From: an uncultured Veillonellaceae bacterium
GTDB lineage: Bacteria; Bacillota; Negativicutes; Veillonellales; Dialisteraceae
Length of the DNA: 64,000 nt
Direction: 5' to 3'
Assembly (NCBI GenBank): GCA_949286115.1
Contig: CASEBK010000003.1
Span: forward strand, 19,875 to 83,874
In this document: in pieces, positions 1 to 7,073 of the stretch
How the letters are laid out: each line of letters begins with the position of its first letter
Numbering within the stretch: the first letter of the stretch is position 1
The notes under the pieces: model-generated
Seen by the model: the letters and a program-made list of their open reading frames with translations, nothing else
Databases searched by the model: none
What the model was told of the DNA's origin: nothing
Made by a program: the position numbers and the translations under genes

Positions 1-801
1 CCAGAACGCCGTAGTGAGCGCCCCGGCGATGCCCCCGCAGGAGAGGATGGTGCCAGAGGTGACCGCCACATTTTCCATGGACCCCTGAAGCTCGCCGATA
101 TAGAGGGCCGTCACCGGCTGGATCATGAGGACCGCGCTCTGGAAGATGAAGAAGAAAATGAGCAGCTCCCGGAGATGGCGGTTCTGCCAGGCGTAGCGCA
201 GATCGTCCGTGACGGAGCCTTCCTCCTTCACCGCCGCCGCGGCAGGCTTTTCCTCCACGAAGTACCACACGGCGAGCCCCGCCAGCCAGAGAAGGGCCGC
301 GCCGATGAAGAAAGAAGCCCGCATGCCGAAAATATGAGAGATGACACCGCCGATGAGCGGCCCGCAGATGCCGCCCACCACGAGCGACGTCTGAGCGAAT
401 CCCAGCGTCATGCCGAGCTTCCGCGTCTCCACGCTCTGGGAGATGATGGCCAGCGACGCCGCCACGAATCCGTTCGCAAAGCCTTGGAACGCGCGCACGC
501 CGAAGAGCTGCCATTCATTCTGCACGAGCCCCGCCATGAAATAGGACACGCCGATGAGAAAAGCTGCGCGGAGGACCATCTTCTTTTTGCCCTTCGTATC
601 GGCCAGCTTGCCCCAGATGGGCCCCATGATGCCCGCCACGAGGAAGCATATGGAAAAGACCATGCCCGTCCAGAAATTCACGTCCTTCCCCGTGACGCCG
701 AGCTCCATCAGGTAAAGCGGCAGAAAGGGGATCAGCATGGTGTAGGCGGCGGAAATAAAGAACATGACGATGATCAGTGTATAGACATTTCTCTTATTCA
801 A
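1..801 (-). CDS. MFS drug/metabolite exporter, N-terminal part (cut by window edge)
   Basis: Open from a TTG start at 801 to the window edge, exactly 267 codons with no stop. An AGGAG ribosome site lies 8 bases before the TTG. The protein begins MNKRNVYTLIIVMFFISAAY and shows at least seven hydrophobic segments. The loop after helix 2 (GPIWGKLADTKGKKKMV) is the classic major facilitator motif A. This suggests a proton-driven drug or metabolite efflux permease of about 400 residues in the inner membrane. The substrate cannot be told. The C-terminal third lies outside the window. The next gene downstream on this strand is not visible. Confidence 0.85.
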   Translation of the reverse strand, partial: MNKRNVYTLIIVMFFISAAYTMLIPFLPLYLMELGVTGKDVNFWTGMVFSICFLVAGIMGPIWGKLADTKGKKKMVLRAAFLIGVSYFMAGLVQNEWQLFGVRAFQGFANGFVAASLAIISQSVETRKLGMTLGFAQTSLVVGGICGPLIGGVISHIFGMRASFFIGAALLWLAGLAVWYFVEEKPAAAAVKEEGSVTDDLRYAWQNRHLRELLIFFFIFQSAVLMIQPVTALYIGELQGSMENVAVTSGTILSCGGIAGALTTAFW

Positions 802-849
802 AGTCCGGCACTCCTTCCGACAGGTCCGCCCCTGTTGGCATGTCGCCTG

Positions 850-1584
850 TCACTCCTGCGCCTCCATCCAGGAGAGCGCGTCGTCCAGCATGTTCGTCGT
901 CACAAAGTGCGCAAGTCCCGGATAGGTCACGCGCACGCCGCGGCCGCCTGCCCGGTCCAATTCCTCTGCGAAATGCGCCTGTGCCCGGGGATCGATGGAC
1001 GGATCGGCCTCGCCGTTCGTCATGAAGATGGGCACATCCTTCAGCGCGTCCAGATGGCGAAGGGGAGAGGCAGCGGCGATGGCGTCATATACGGGCCAGT
1101 CCCGGTCCTCCGCCACGCCGAACCGTGCCTGGATGAAGAGATGCGTCAAGAGCCAGTCGCCGGAGCCGTTGAAGCTCACCGCGCCGCGGATATCGCCGGG
1201 ATACTGCGCCGCCAGCCCCATCGCCGTGAGGCCTCCCATGGAGTGCCCCAGTACCCAGGGACGGTCAAAGCCCCGCCCGGTGAGCGCAGCCTGAAGCCGC
1301 GGAAATTCCTCCAGATTCTGAAAGATCGTCTCCCAGAAGACGTCGTGTGCCGCGATGGCATAGTAGTCGGGCAGCGTACCCCGCGCGCCGTGATGGACAG
1401 CGTCCGGAAGAAGGACCGTGTACCCATGCGCCGCGAGGATGAGCGCCCGCGTCGTCTGGAGCGCGCCGCTGCTGCTCCACCCGTGGTAAAAGACGGCGCA
1501 CCGGGCTTTGTCCTCCCGGAGAGGATGAACGATGCGGACGGGGATCTCCCCGATCTTCGCTTCCTCGATATCAAACTGGATCAT
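850..1584 (-). CDS. alpha/beta hydrolase (esterase-like)
   Basis: 244 residues from the ATG at 1584. That start has a GGAGGA site 7 bases upstream and overlaps the acyltransferase stop by 14 bases. A longer frame reaches 1686 but has no ribosome site. The nucleophile elbow GHSMGG puts the serine at about residue 115. YHGWSSSG near residue 34 fits the oxyanion turn. D194 and H226 are plausible acid and base. The length and motif set match single-domain esterases of the YitV/dienelactone hydrolase type. There is no signal peptide, so it is probably cytoplasmic. Overlap with the lipid acyltransferase gene suggests co-translation, but the substrate is unknown. Confidence 0.8.
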   Translation of the reverse strand: MIQFDIEEAKIGEIPVRIVHPLREDKARCAVFYHGWSSSGALQTTRALILAAHGYTVLLPDAVHHGARGTLPDYYAIAAHDVFWETIFQNLEEFPRLQAALTGRGFDRPWVLGHSMGGLTAMGLAAQYPGDIRGAVSFNGSGDWLLTHLFIQARFGVAEDRDWPVYDAIAAASPLRHLDALKDVPIFMTNGEADPSIDPRAQAHFAEELDRAGGRGVRVTYPGLAHFVTTNMLDDALSWMEAQE

Positions 1585-2473
1585 GGCGCCGCTCCTCCGG
1601 GTACAGTTTGTCCGTCCATTTCCAACGATTGTGGAGCCAGAACCACTCCTCCGGGTATTTCCGGATCCACGCTTCGAGGCGGGCATTGATGCGGTCCGTG
1701 ATCTGCTGGATGGCCTCTTTTTTGCTCACGCCTTCGTCGGCGGTGATGGGGTCCCCGATGATGATGGTGTAGGTCTCCCGCCCGGTCTGATGGATGAGCG
1801 CCGTCATGACCGGCAGCCCACAGGCGACAGAGAAATGGGCCGGACCAGTGGCCGTGAGGGTCCGCTGCCCCAGAAAGGGCGACAGGATGCCCGTCTCGCC
1901 CGGGTCCTGATCGCAGAGGAGCCCCACGAAGTATCCCTGACGGAGACGGCGGAGCATATCACGCACGCCGGTCTTATATTCGACGGTCTGGCCGGGAAGC
2001 GACCGGTACTCTGTGATAAATCGATCGAACTCCTCATTCTTCTGCTTCATCGCCACCGAAAGGAGAGGATACCCGTAGAGGGCGAGCGCCGCCCCTTCCA
2101 CCTCCCAGTTGCCGCAGTGCGTCGCCGCCAGGAGGCATCCTTTGCCGCTTTCTTTGAGCGCATCGAGCTTCTCTGCGCCAACGATAGTCACATAGTCGCG
2201 GATATTCTCTTTATTGAGAAGAGGAAAACGGAACATCGCCACGCCGAGAGGGCCAAAGCGGAGCGACGACTCTCTGGCGATGCGCCGCGCCTCTTTTTCA
2301 TCCTTTGCGATCCCCGAGCGAAGGATATTGTCCACCGCCAGTTTTTTCCGCCGCGGCGGCACGCAGAGCCAGAAAAACCGCCCCAGCGCCTTCCCCACAC
2401 GCTCCGCCCCTTCCGGCGACAGCCCGCAGCAGATGCGGCTCAAACATTTCAAAAGCGCATATGTCCCCTTCAT
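1571..2473 (-). CDS. LpxL/HtrB-family lipid A (or lysophospholipid) acyltransferase
   Basis: 300 residues from the ATG at 2473, chosen because AGAGGAAG precedes it; a GTG at 2494 gives seven more residues but lacks a site. The family HX4(D/E) catalytic motif is THCGNWE, with H119 and E124. The substrate-binding region QDPGETG and the C-terminal PEEWFWLHNRWK signature are typical of lipid A late acyltransferases. It would transfer an acyl chain from acyl-ACP to Kdo2-lipid IVA at the inner face of the inner membrane. Lipid A synthesis fits the lpxD gene at 4-5 kb. Position in the pathway (LpxL or LpxM) cannot be decided from sequence alone. Confidence 0.85.
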   Translation of the reverse strand: MKGTYALLKCLSRICCGLSPEGAERVGKALGRFFWLCVPPRRKKLAVDNILRSGIAKDEKEARRIARESSLRFGPLGVAMFRFPLLNKENIRDYVTIVGAEKLDALKESGKGCLLAATHCGNWEVEGAALALYGYPLLSVAMKQKNEEFDRFITEYRSLPGQTVEYKTGVRDMLRRLRQGYFVGLLCDQDPGETGILSPFLGQRTLTATGPAHFSVACGLPVMTALIHQTGRETYTIIIGDPITADEGVSKKEAIQQITDRINARLEAWIRKYPEEWFWLHNRWKWTDKLYPEERRHDPV

Positions 2474-2517
2474 CAGCTTCCTCTTTCTTTCCACGAATCA
2501 GCATTCTTATTTTTATT

Positions 2518-2523
2518 ATTATA
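2518..2523 (-). promoter_or_regulatory. candidate -10 box upstream of the acyltransferase gene
   Basis: The minus strand reads TATAAT about 45 bases before the ATG at 2473, inside an AT-rich run. The -35 region is poor (TTTTCA at 17 bases), so this is a tentative promoter for the acyltransferase-hydrolase pair. Confidence 0.35.
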
Positions 2524-2573
2524 GACGAAATTTCTGATTCTGAAAATGACTGCACTGCTGTGCGCCTGTCGCA

Positions 2574-2879
2574 TCAAGTATCCGCGCGGATCACATCCCC
2601 GTCCTGCCTGCCCGCCGTGAGTACTGTCCCAATGGGCCCGACGGTCCCGGCATTCTTCGCCGTCACCATCGCCTTATGCCCTACCATGATGGACTTCCCC
2701 ATGCGCGACGCCAGGTTCTCCACGTCAAACGCTTCCTCCGGCGGCCGGTATTCGTACCGGTCCGAGCCGTCCGCGTTACTGTAATGCAGGATGCCCGTGC
2801 GGCCCACGATGGGCGCGTCCCTGATAAATCCTTCCGACGTGCGCGCGGCGGTGAGCGCCACCGTATCAAATCTCTGCAT
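2574..2879 (-). pseudogene. truncated phage DUF2213 (prohead/scaffold-type) protein
   Basis: 101 codons starting at an ATG with a GGAGGGACAGC site. The residues run VGRTGILHYSNADGS, then YRPPEEAF, VGHKAMVTAKN and IGTVLTAGRQDG. That is the N-terminal signature of DUF2213 proteins, which sit in capsid-assembly regions of Mu-like and other tailed phages. Family members are normally several hundred residues, so only the first quarter remains. The frame ends in a TGA with no neighbouring phage gene downstream. An IS30 remnant lies immediately upstream. It is best read as a relic of a lost prophage and is unlikely to function. Family call is from memory of the motif, not a search. Confidence 0.65.
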
Positions 2880-2905
2880 GCTGTCCCTCCATTCGGGTAT
2901 AAAAA

Positions 2906-2923
2906 AGCACTCTTTCGAGTGCT
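2906..2923 (-). terminator. intrinsic terminator before the DUF2213 relic
   Basis: AGCACTC TTTC GAGTGCT forms a 7-bp stem followed on the minus strand by TTTTTT. It separates the IS30 remnant from the phage relic. Confidence 0.7.
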
Positions 2924-2932
2924 GTGATTTGT

Positions 2933-3796
2933 CAAGTCAAGTGCAACATATCTTTTTGTGATAAATCTCGTACGGTTTCTGAGCCCCTGTCCGGCGTAAT
3001 GGTATATACGGGCTATCCTTGGAAGCATCTGAGCATAACAGCACTTACTGCTCCGACCGTTTTCACGAATGCTCGGGCACAGAGCAGATACCGGCTCATT
3101 CTATCGACCAGCGTGACGAGGCAGACCTTGCCGCCTTTTCCTACTACCGTATCAGCTTCCCAATCTCCGATACGCCCTCTTTGATTAGCGATCTCCGGGC
3201 GTTCTGACAGGGGATGGATCACCTTGAATTTCCCACGTCTCTCTACATATTGTTTGGTGTGTCTTCGTTTCCCTCTGTGCCTCAGTTTCCGTGCAGCCAG
3301 ACACGCTGTTCCCGGCTCATCGAAAAGATGGTCATGAATAGCTCGGTAAATGGTCCGGTAGCTGACACAGGGAACGCCCTCCTGTTTCATACGTCCTTCA
3401 ATCTGTTCTGGGGACCATTTGTGGTTTAGGAATGTATCCTAAATGCAAGGAAAAGCGTTCGATTTGAGGACAGGACTTTAGACGGATGGCATATCATCCG
3501 GCGTTGTTCATATTTCTTCTGCGCGATGCTGGCATCATAGACATGAGTACGAGGATTGCGATTTCGCCGGAACTCTCTTGAAATGGTTGATTTACTTCTG
3601 CCAAAATGCCAGGCGATGAATGAGATAGAAAATCCATCACGAAAAAGGGCACTTGCGATGGAACGCTCTTTGCTGGTAAGATGACAATGATGGCACATAG
3701 GAACCTCCTGTTTACGACAAGACTTAGGACATCTTTATTGTAACAGAACCCTATGGGCCATTTTTCTATGCTCGATAGGGCGTTGCACTTGAATTG
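2933..3796 (-). mobile_element. IS30-family insertion sequence, decayed
   Basis: The ends carry imperfect inverted repeats of 15 bases with 14 matches: CAAGTCAAGTGCAAC at 2933-2947 and the complement of GTTGCACTTGAATTG at 3782-3796. Between them lies a broken IS30-type transposase gene. The element is 864 bp, about 200 bp shorter than the usual 1.05-1.1 kb, consistent with an internal deletion. I see no clear target duplication. The transposase carries several separate lesions, so the copy should be immobile without help in trans. Confidence 0.8.
2937..3698 (-). pseudogene. IS30-family transposase pseudogene
   Basis: From an ATG at 3698 with AGGAGG upstream, the N-terminal helix-turn-helix reads LTSKERSIASALF and GRSKSTISREFRRN, typical of IS30. 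The frame stops at 3426 after a frameshift. In a second frame (3390 on) come HKWSPEQIEG just before it, then the catalytic-core motif IGDWEADTVVGKGG. This frame meets an in-frame TAG at 3013-3015, right before PVYTITPDRG, which holds the second catalytic aspartate. Roughly 200 bp are then missing, because the sequence jumps to the family C-terminus KPYEIYHKK in another frame, with a stop at 2937. Lesions: one frameshift, one nonsense codon, one internal deletion. Confidence 0.8.
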
Positions 3797-3968
3797 TACA
3801 TTCGCCCTCTATTTGCAGATGAGTCGCCGCCTGCGGTTTCTCAAGTACACTTCACGGAAGCATGTATAAGAGCGCGCTGTTTGCCTTTCTTATCTTCTCC
3901 ATCATTCTGTATCGCTACGCTAATCTGTCCATGCGGCTTTCTTATCGTCTCAGGAAAAATCAACAGCA
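3797..3968. other. intergenic stretch with no recognised gene
   Basis: About 170 bases between the IS30 end and the lpxD terminator. No start with a ribosome site, no repeat and no RNA motif were seen. Confidence 0.5.
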
Positions 3969-3997
3969 AAAAAGGCTGGAACCGTTCCAGCCTTTTT
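3969..3997. terminator. bidirectional terminator after lpxD
   Basis: A 13-bp perfect stem (AAAAAGGCTGGAA / TTCCAGCCTTTTT, loop CCG) with T-runs on both strands, 12 bases beyond the lpxD stop. It marks the end of the long outer-membrane cluster. Confidence 0.9.
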
Positions 3998-4008
3998 CTC
4001 TATCCTGT

Positions 4009-5019
4009 TTATTTCTGTGCGTCTTTTTCCAGTTTCTTCACCCGGCGGAACAGGTCCGGCAGATGTCCGATCATCGCTTCGAGGCGGCCCCATTCGATGT
4101 GAGGACGCATGGGGTAACCCACATAGACACCGGGCTTCGTGATGTTTCCAGTGACGCCGGTCTTGCCGCCCAGCGTGACGTTGTCGCAAATCTGGATGTG
4201 TCCCGTGATGCCCGCCTGCCCTGCGAGGATGCAGTGGTTGCCGATCTTCGTGCTGCCGGCGATGCCTACCTGAGCGATGATGAAGCAGTCTTCGCCCACT
4301 TCGACGTTGTGGCCGAGATGAACGAGGTTATCGATCTTTGTGCCGCGGTGCACGATGGTATTGTTCATCGCGCCGTTATCGACCGCGCTCCCTGCACCGA
4401 TTTCTACATCGTCTTCCAGCACGGCGCGGCCGAGCTGACGGATGTGAGTATGGCGGCCTTTCTCATCGGTGGAGAAACCGAAGCCCTGTCCTCCGATGAC
4501 CGCATGGGCACGGAGCACGACGCGGTCACCAAGGATGCTGTTCTCATGGACCACAGCGCCAGGATTGAGTTCGCAGTTTTTCCCGATCTTCACGTTATGG
4601 CCGATGTAACAGTACGGATAGATCACCGTGCCGTCGTCGATCTCCGCGCCGTCTTCGATGACGGCATAGGCCATGATGCATACGTCTTTCCCGATGATGG
4701 CTTTGTCGCTCACGACGGCCGTGGGATGGATGCCCGCCGGGAATTTGACTTCCGGGTGGAAGAGATCGATGAGCTGACCAAAGGCGCGGCGGCAATCGTC
4801 TACGACGATGAGGTTTTTCGTGTAATGATCCGGCAGTTCATCCACCAGGATGGCGCCGGCCTGCATCTCTTCAATGTGTTCTGCATAGATGCCCCGGGCA
4901 AACGTGATATGATTCGGTCCGGCGATCTCCGCGCTGCGCACGTCTTCGATCACGACGCTTCCATCACCGTGCACGACGCCGCCTACCAGTTCCGCCAGTT
5001 CTGCTGCTGTCTTTTTCAT
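4009..5019 (-). CDS. lpxD: UDP-3-O-(3-hydroxyacyl)glucosamine N-acyltransferase
   Basis: 336 residues, the normal length. LpxD adds the second hydroxyacyl chain from acyl-ACP to UDP-3-O-acylglucosamine in lipid A synthesis in the cytoplasm. Residues 1-95 form the uridine-binding N-terminal domain (FARGIYAEHIEEMQAGAI). From about 97 to 300 there are hexapeptide repeats of a left-handed beta helix. HLGHNVEVG carries the catalytic histidine at H237. A C-terminal helix with basic residues closes the protein. The ATG at 5019 follows GGAGGAC. It is the last gene of the cluster, after three ompH-like genes, which is the usual bamA-skp-lpxD order of diderms. Confidence 0.96.
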   Translation of the reverse strand: MKKTAAELAELVGGVVHGDGSVVIEDVRSAEIAGPNHITFARGIYAEHIEEMQAGAILVDELPDHYTKNLIVVDDCRRAFGQLIDLFHPEVKFPAGIHPTAVVSDKAIIGKDVCIMAYAVIEDGAEIDDGTVIYPYCYIGHNVKIGKNCELNPGAVVHENSILGDRVVLRAHAVIGGQGFGFSTDEKGRHTHIRQLGRAVLEDDVEIGAGSAVDNGAMNNTIVHRGTKIDNLVHLGHNVEVGEDCFIIAQVGIAGSTKIGNHCILAGQAGITGHIQICDNVTLGGKTGVTGNITKPGVYVGYPMRPHIEWGRLEAMIGHLPDLFRRVKKLEKDAQK

Positions 5020-5066
5020 AAGTCCTCCTCTTTCTTCAATAGCTCTTCCTGAGAAGTACGCACAAA

Positions 5067-5092
5067 GGGCAGAGTCTTCGAAGCCTCTGCCT
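5067..5092 (-). terminator. hairpin between ompH-like gene and lpxD
   Basis: GGCAGAG and CTCTGCC pair around an AT-rich TTCGAA loop in the 115-base gap. Only a short CCTTTG tract follows on the minus strand, so it may attenuate transcription or protect the RNA rather than terminate fully. Confidence 0.4.
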
Positions 5093-5134
5093 GTTATGCG
5101 GCCGATCAGCGCTCCTCAGAACGCCTTCGCCCGT

Positions 5135-5581
5135 TTATTTCTTGTTGTTATCCGCCGCGCTGCTGCCGTCGATACGGGCCAGCACTTCGTCGGTGATGTC
5201 CACCGCACCGGCTGGCACGGCCATCTTATGCATCACGATGCCGATATCTTTCTCTTTCGCGATAGCTGCGCTCTGTGATTCCACCAGCGACTGGATCTGC
5301 CGCTGCTTGCTCTGGATGAAAATGGCCCGCTCCTGCCGCGCATCCGCTACTTTCTTCTGCATCTCTTCCTGCGAGAGCGTTCCTTCCGCCTGGGCCAGGC
5401 GATCCGATATCTCTTTATTCTTCGCGGTGATCTCCTGCTGGATGCCCTTGATCTTTTCCGAACGCACTTCCAGCTGCTGATAATCAACGACGGCTACTCG
5501 ATCTTCGCTGCCGCATCCGGACAGCAGGGCCGCTGCGGCCAGAAGGCCGACGCAGGCCGCTTTTTTCCATGCAGACCTCAA
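5135..5581 (-). CDS. OmpH/Skp-like periplasmic lipoprotein (copy 3)
   Basis: 148 residues from a TTG at 5581. That start is chosen because GGGGAGG lies 7 bases upstream and it gives a clean lipoprotein signal: MRSAWKKAACVGLL followed by the lipobox LLSGC. After the cysteine, VAVVDYQQLEVRSEKIK is the Skp N-terminal strand. A charged helical coiled coil follows from about residue 45 to 110, and then IVMHKMAVPAGAVDITDEVL, the Skp C-terminal strand signature. It probably acts as a membrane-anchored chaperone for outer-membrane proteins. A longer frame from 5620 would overlap the previous gene and bury the signal. Confidence 0.8.
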   Translation of the reverse strand: MRSAWKKAACVGLLAAAALLSGCGSEDRVAVVDYQQLEVRSEKIKGIQQEITAKNKEISDRLAQAEGTLSQEEMQKKVADARQERAIFIQSKQRQIQSLVESQSAAIAKEKDIGIVMHKMAVPAGAVDITDEVLARIDGSSAADNNKK

Positions 5582-5597
5582 TTGATTTCCTCCCCGT

Positions 5598-6521
5598 TTA
5601 TTTGATCTGTACCAATTCATTCACGATATCACTGGTCACATCCTCTGCGTTCACGTTTGCACGATATGACGAGAAAATGATATCCAGATGTTTTTTCTCT
5701 CCGACGATCGCGGCGCGGTCACGGATGTCATCCATGATCTTTGCCTTCACATCGGCCATCTCTTTCTGCTTGTCCCGAACGCGCGCTTCCCACTGACTGT
5801 TCCATGTGCCAGCGTCCGGGAGCTGCACGTTCATGGCCGCGGCCTGGCTCTTCTGCTGCCTTTCATGGATCTCGCGGGCGACCTGCTCGGCGTATGCATC
5901 CAGTTCTGCCTTCGCCGCGGACCGCTCTTCCATGAAGCGTTTCTTTTCCTCTTCTGTCCAGCCCTCCTGCGGTATCTCCGCATAACGGCCGTTCAGCAGG
6001 TCTTTGAGTTCTTCTTTGGCCCGGGCTTTTTCTCCCTGGTCGATATTGAGGAACTTCAGCTTTAGATGAAGATTGGCGATCTGGGTGTTGTCCTCACCGC
6101 CCCCTCCGGCCATTTCCGGCCGGGCTGCCGCGTTATGCCCTTTCTGGATCTCTCCATAAAGCTGCTGCAGTTTGTCGTTCAGCTCAATCTCTTTGATCTT
6201 CACCCGGGCTTTATATTCCTCTTCTGCCGCTTTCGCCGCATTCTGCGACGTCAGCGCCGCCTGGATCTTTCGCTGCGTTTCTGAGAGATGGAAGAGCCTT
6301 TTCTGCTCTGTCTGATAGCGGGTGAGCAGATCTTCGTATTCCTTCTGGAGGCGGAAATACTCTCCATAGGAAGGATGCGCCTTCACGAGCGTCTCCAGAT
6401 CCACCACACCGCAGACGGTCTGCGGCGGCTCGGGCGCAGGTCGGCCGCACCCGCCAAGGCACAGCACCACGGCAGCAAAAACAGCTGCCGCAAATCCGCC
6501 GAAACGATCACGCCCTGCCAT
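5598..6521 (-). CDS. large OmpH/Skp-like lipoprotein (copy 2)
   Basis: 307 residues starting at an ATG after AAAGGAG. The signal peptide ends in the lipobox CLGGC. VCGVVDLETLVKAHPSYGEY is the Skp-type beginning, followed by a long helical stretch rich in E, K and Q from about 55 to 275. The end, GEKKHLDIIFSSYRANVNAEDVTSDIVNELVQIK, is again Skp-like. At about twice the length of Skp it could hold two coiled-coil arms in tandem or one long arm. It sits 11 bases after copy 1 and 16 before copy 3, so the three genes are one translation unit. Function is inferred as periplasmic holdase or envelope spacer. Confidence 0.75.
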   Translation of the reverse strand: MAGRDRFGGFAAAVFAAVVLCLGGCGRPAPEPPQTVCGVVDLETLVKAHPSYGEYFRLQKEYEDLLTRYQTEQKRLFHLSETQRKIQAALTSQNAAKAAEEEYKARVKIKEIELNDKLQQLYGEIQKGHNAAARPEMAGGGGEDNTQIANLHLKLKFLNIDQGEKARAKEELKDLLNGRYAEIPQEGWTEEEKKRFMEERSAAKAELDAYAEQVAREIHERQQKSQAAAMNVQLPDAGTWNSQWEARVRDKQKEMADVKAKIMDDIRDRAAIVGEKKHLDIIFSSYRANVNAEDVTSDIVNELVQIK

Positions 6522-6532
6522 GGCCAGCTCCT

Positions 6533-7054
6533 TTATTTCGACTGGGATGCCGTCCCGTTTCCTGCGTCAGCCGGCGCAGCGCTTGCCGCCAGAGACGACG
6601 TCACGTCCTTGGTGATGTCCGTGCCGCCATAGATGACCGCATTCTTATCGACCACGAGGGACAGGCCTTTCTTCGAAGCCACCGACTGAACGGCCGCATT
6701 GACCTTATCCTGCATTTCCTTTTCGATCGCGACCCGCTTCTCATTGAACTGCTGCTGCATGTCTGCAAAGAGCTTTTCCTTTTCCGCGTCGCTCATGTTT
6801 TTGGATTTTTCATCAAAATCTTTCTGCATTTCCTGTGCCGTCGCCTGCATCTTCTGCTGGTAGTCCGAAGAGATCGACGGATTGGCCTGAATGACCTGCT
6901 GCTGATCCACTACACCGATATTGGACGATGGAGCCGCACTTGCGGTGTCCCCCATGGACATCAGCGCCATCCCCGCGATGGAGACGATAAATACTCCTGC
7001 CAGCGCGAAGGAAAAGATCTTTACATTTTTCTTGTTTCCCAAAGATGCCATCAT
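6533..7054 (-). CDS. OmpH/Skp-family periplasmic chaperone (copy 1)
   Basis: 173 residues from the ATG at 7054; a second ATG follows directly, and GAGGAG lies about 12 bases upstream. Residues 9-38 are a hydrophobic signal or anchor (IFSFALAGVFIVSIAG). There is no lipobox, unlike the two following paralogues. IGVVDQQQVIQANPSI begins the Skp core, a helical coiled-coil region follows (about 55-125), and SLVVDKNAVIYGGTDITKDV is the strongly conserved OmpH C-terminal strand. A longer frame would run back into the upstream gene. This is the most canonical of the three copies. Confidence 0.85.
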   Translation of the reverse strand: MMASLGNKKNVKIFSFALAGVFIVSIAGMALMSMGDTASAAPSSNIGVVDQQQVIQANPSISSDYQQKMQATAQEMQKDFDEKSKNMSDAEKEKLFADMQQQFNEKRVAIEKEMQDKVNAAVQSVASKKGLSLVVDKNAVIYGGTDITKDVTSSLAASAAPADAGNGTASQSK

Positions 7055-7073
7055 GATAGAAATCCACTCCTCA

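Noticed and set aside
2574..3796. DUF2213 relic and IS30 as one intact prophage with the module at 59-64 kb
   Set aside because: More than 50 kb of core genes separate them; no shared ends or att-like repeats were seen.
3862..5052. Long plus-strand frame (396 codons) antisense to lpxD
   Set aside because: Composition mirrors the lpxD third positions; protein is low-complexity in D, H and A with no recognisable domain, and no ribosome site.
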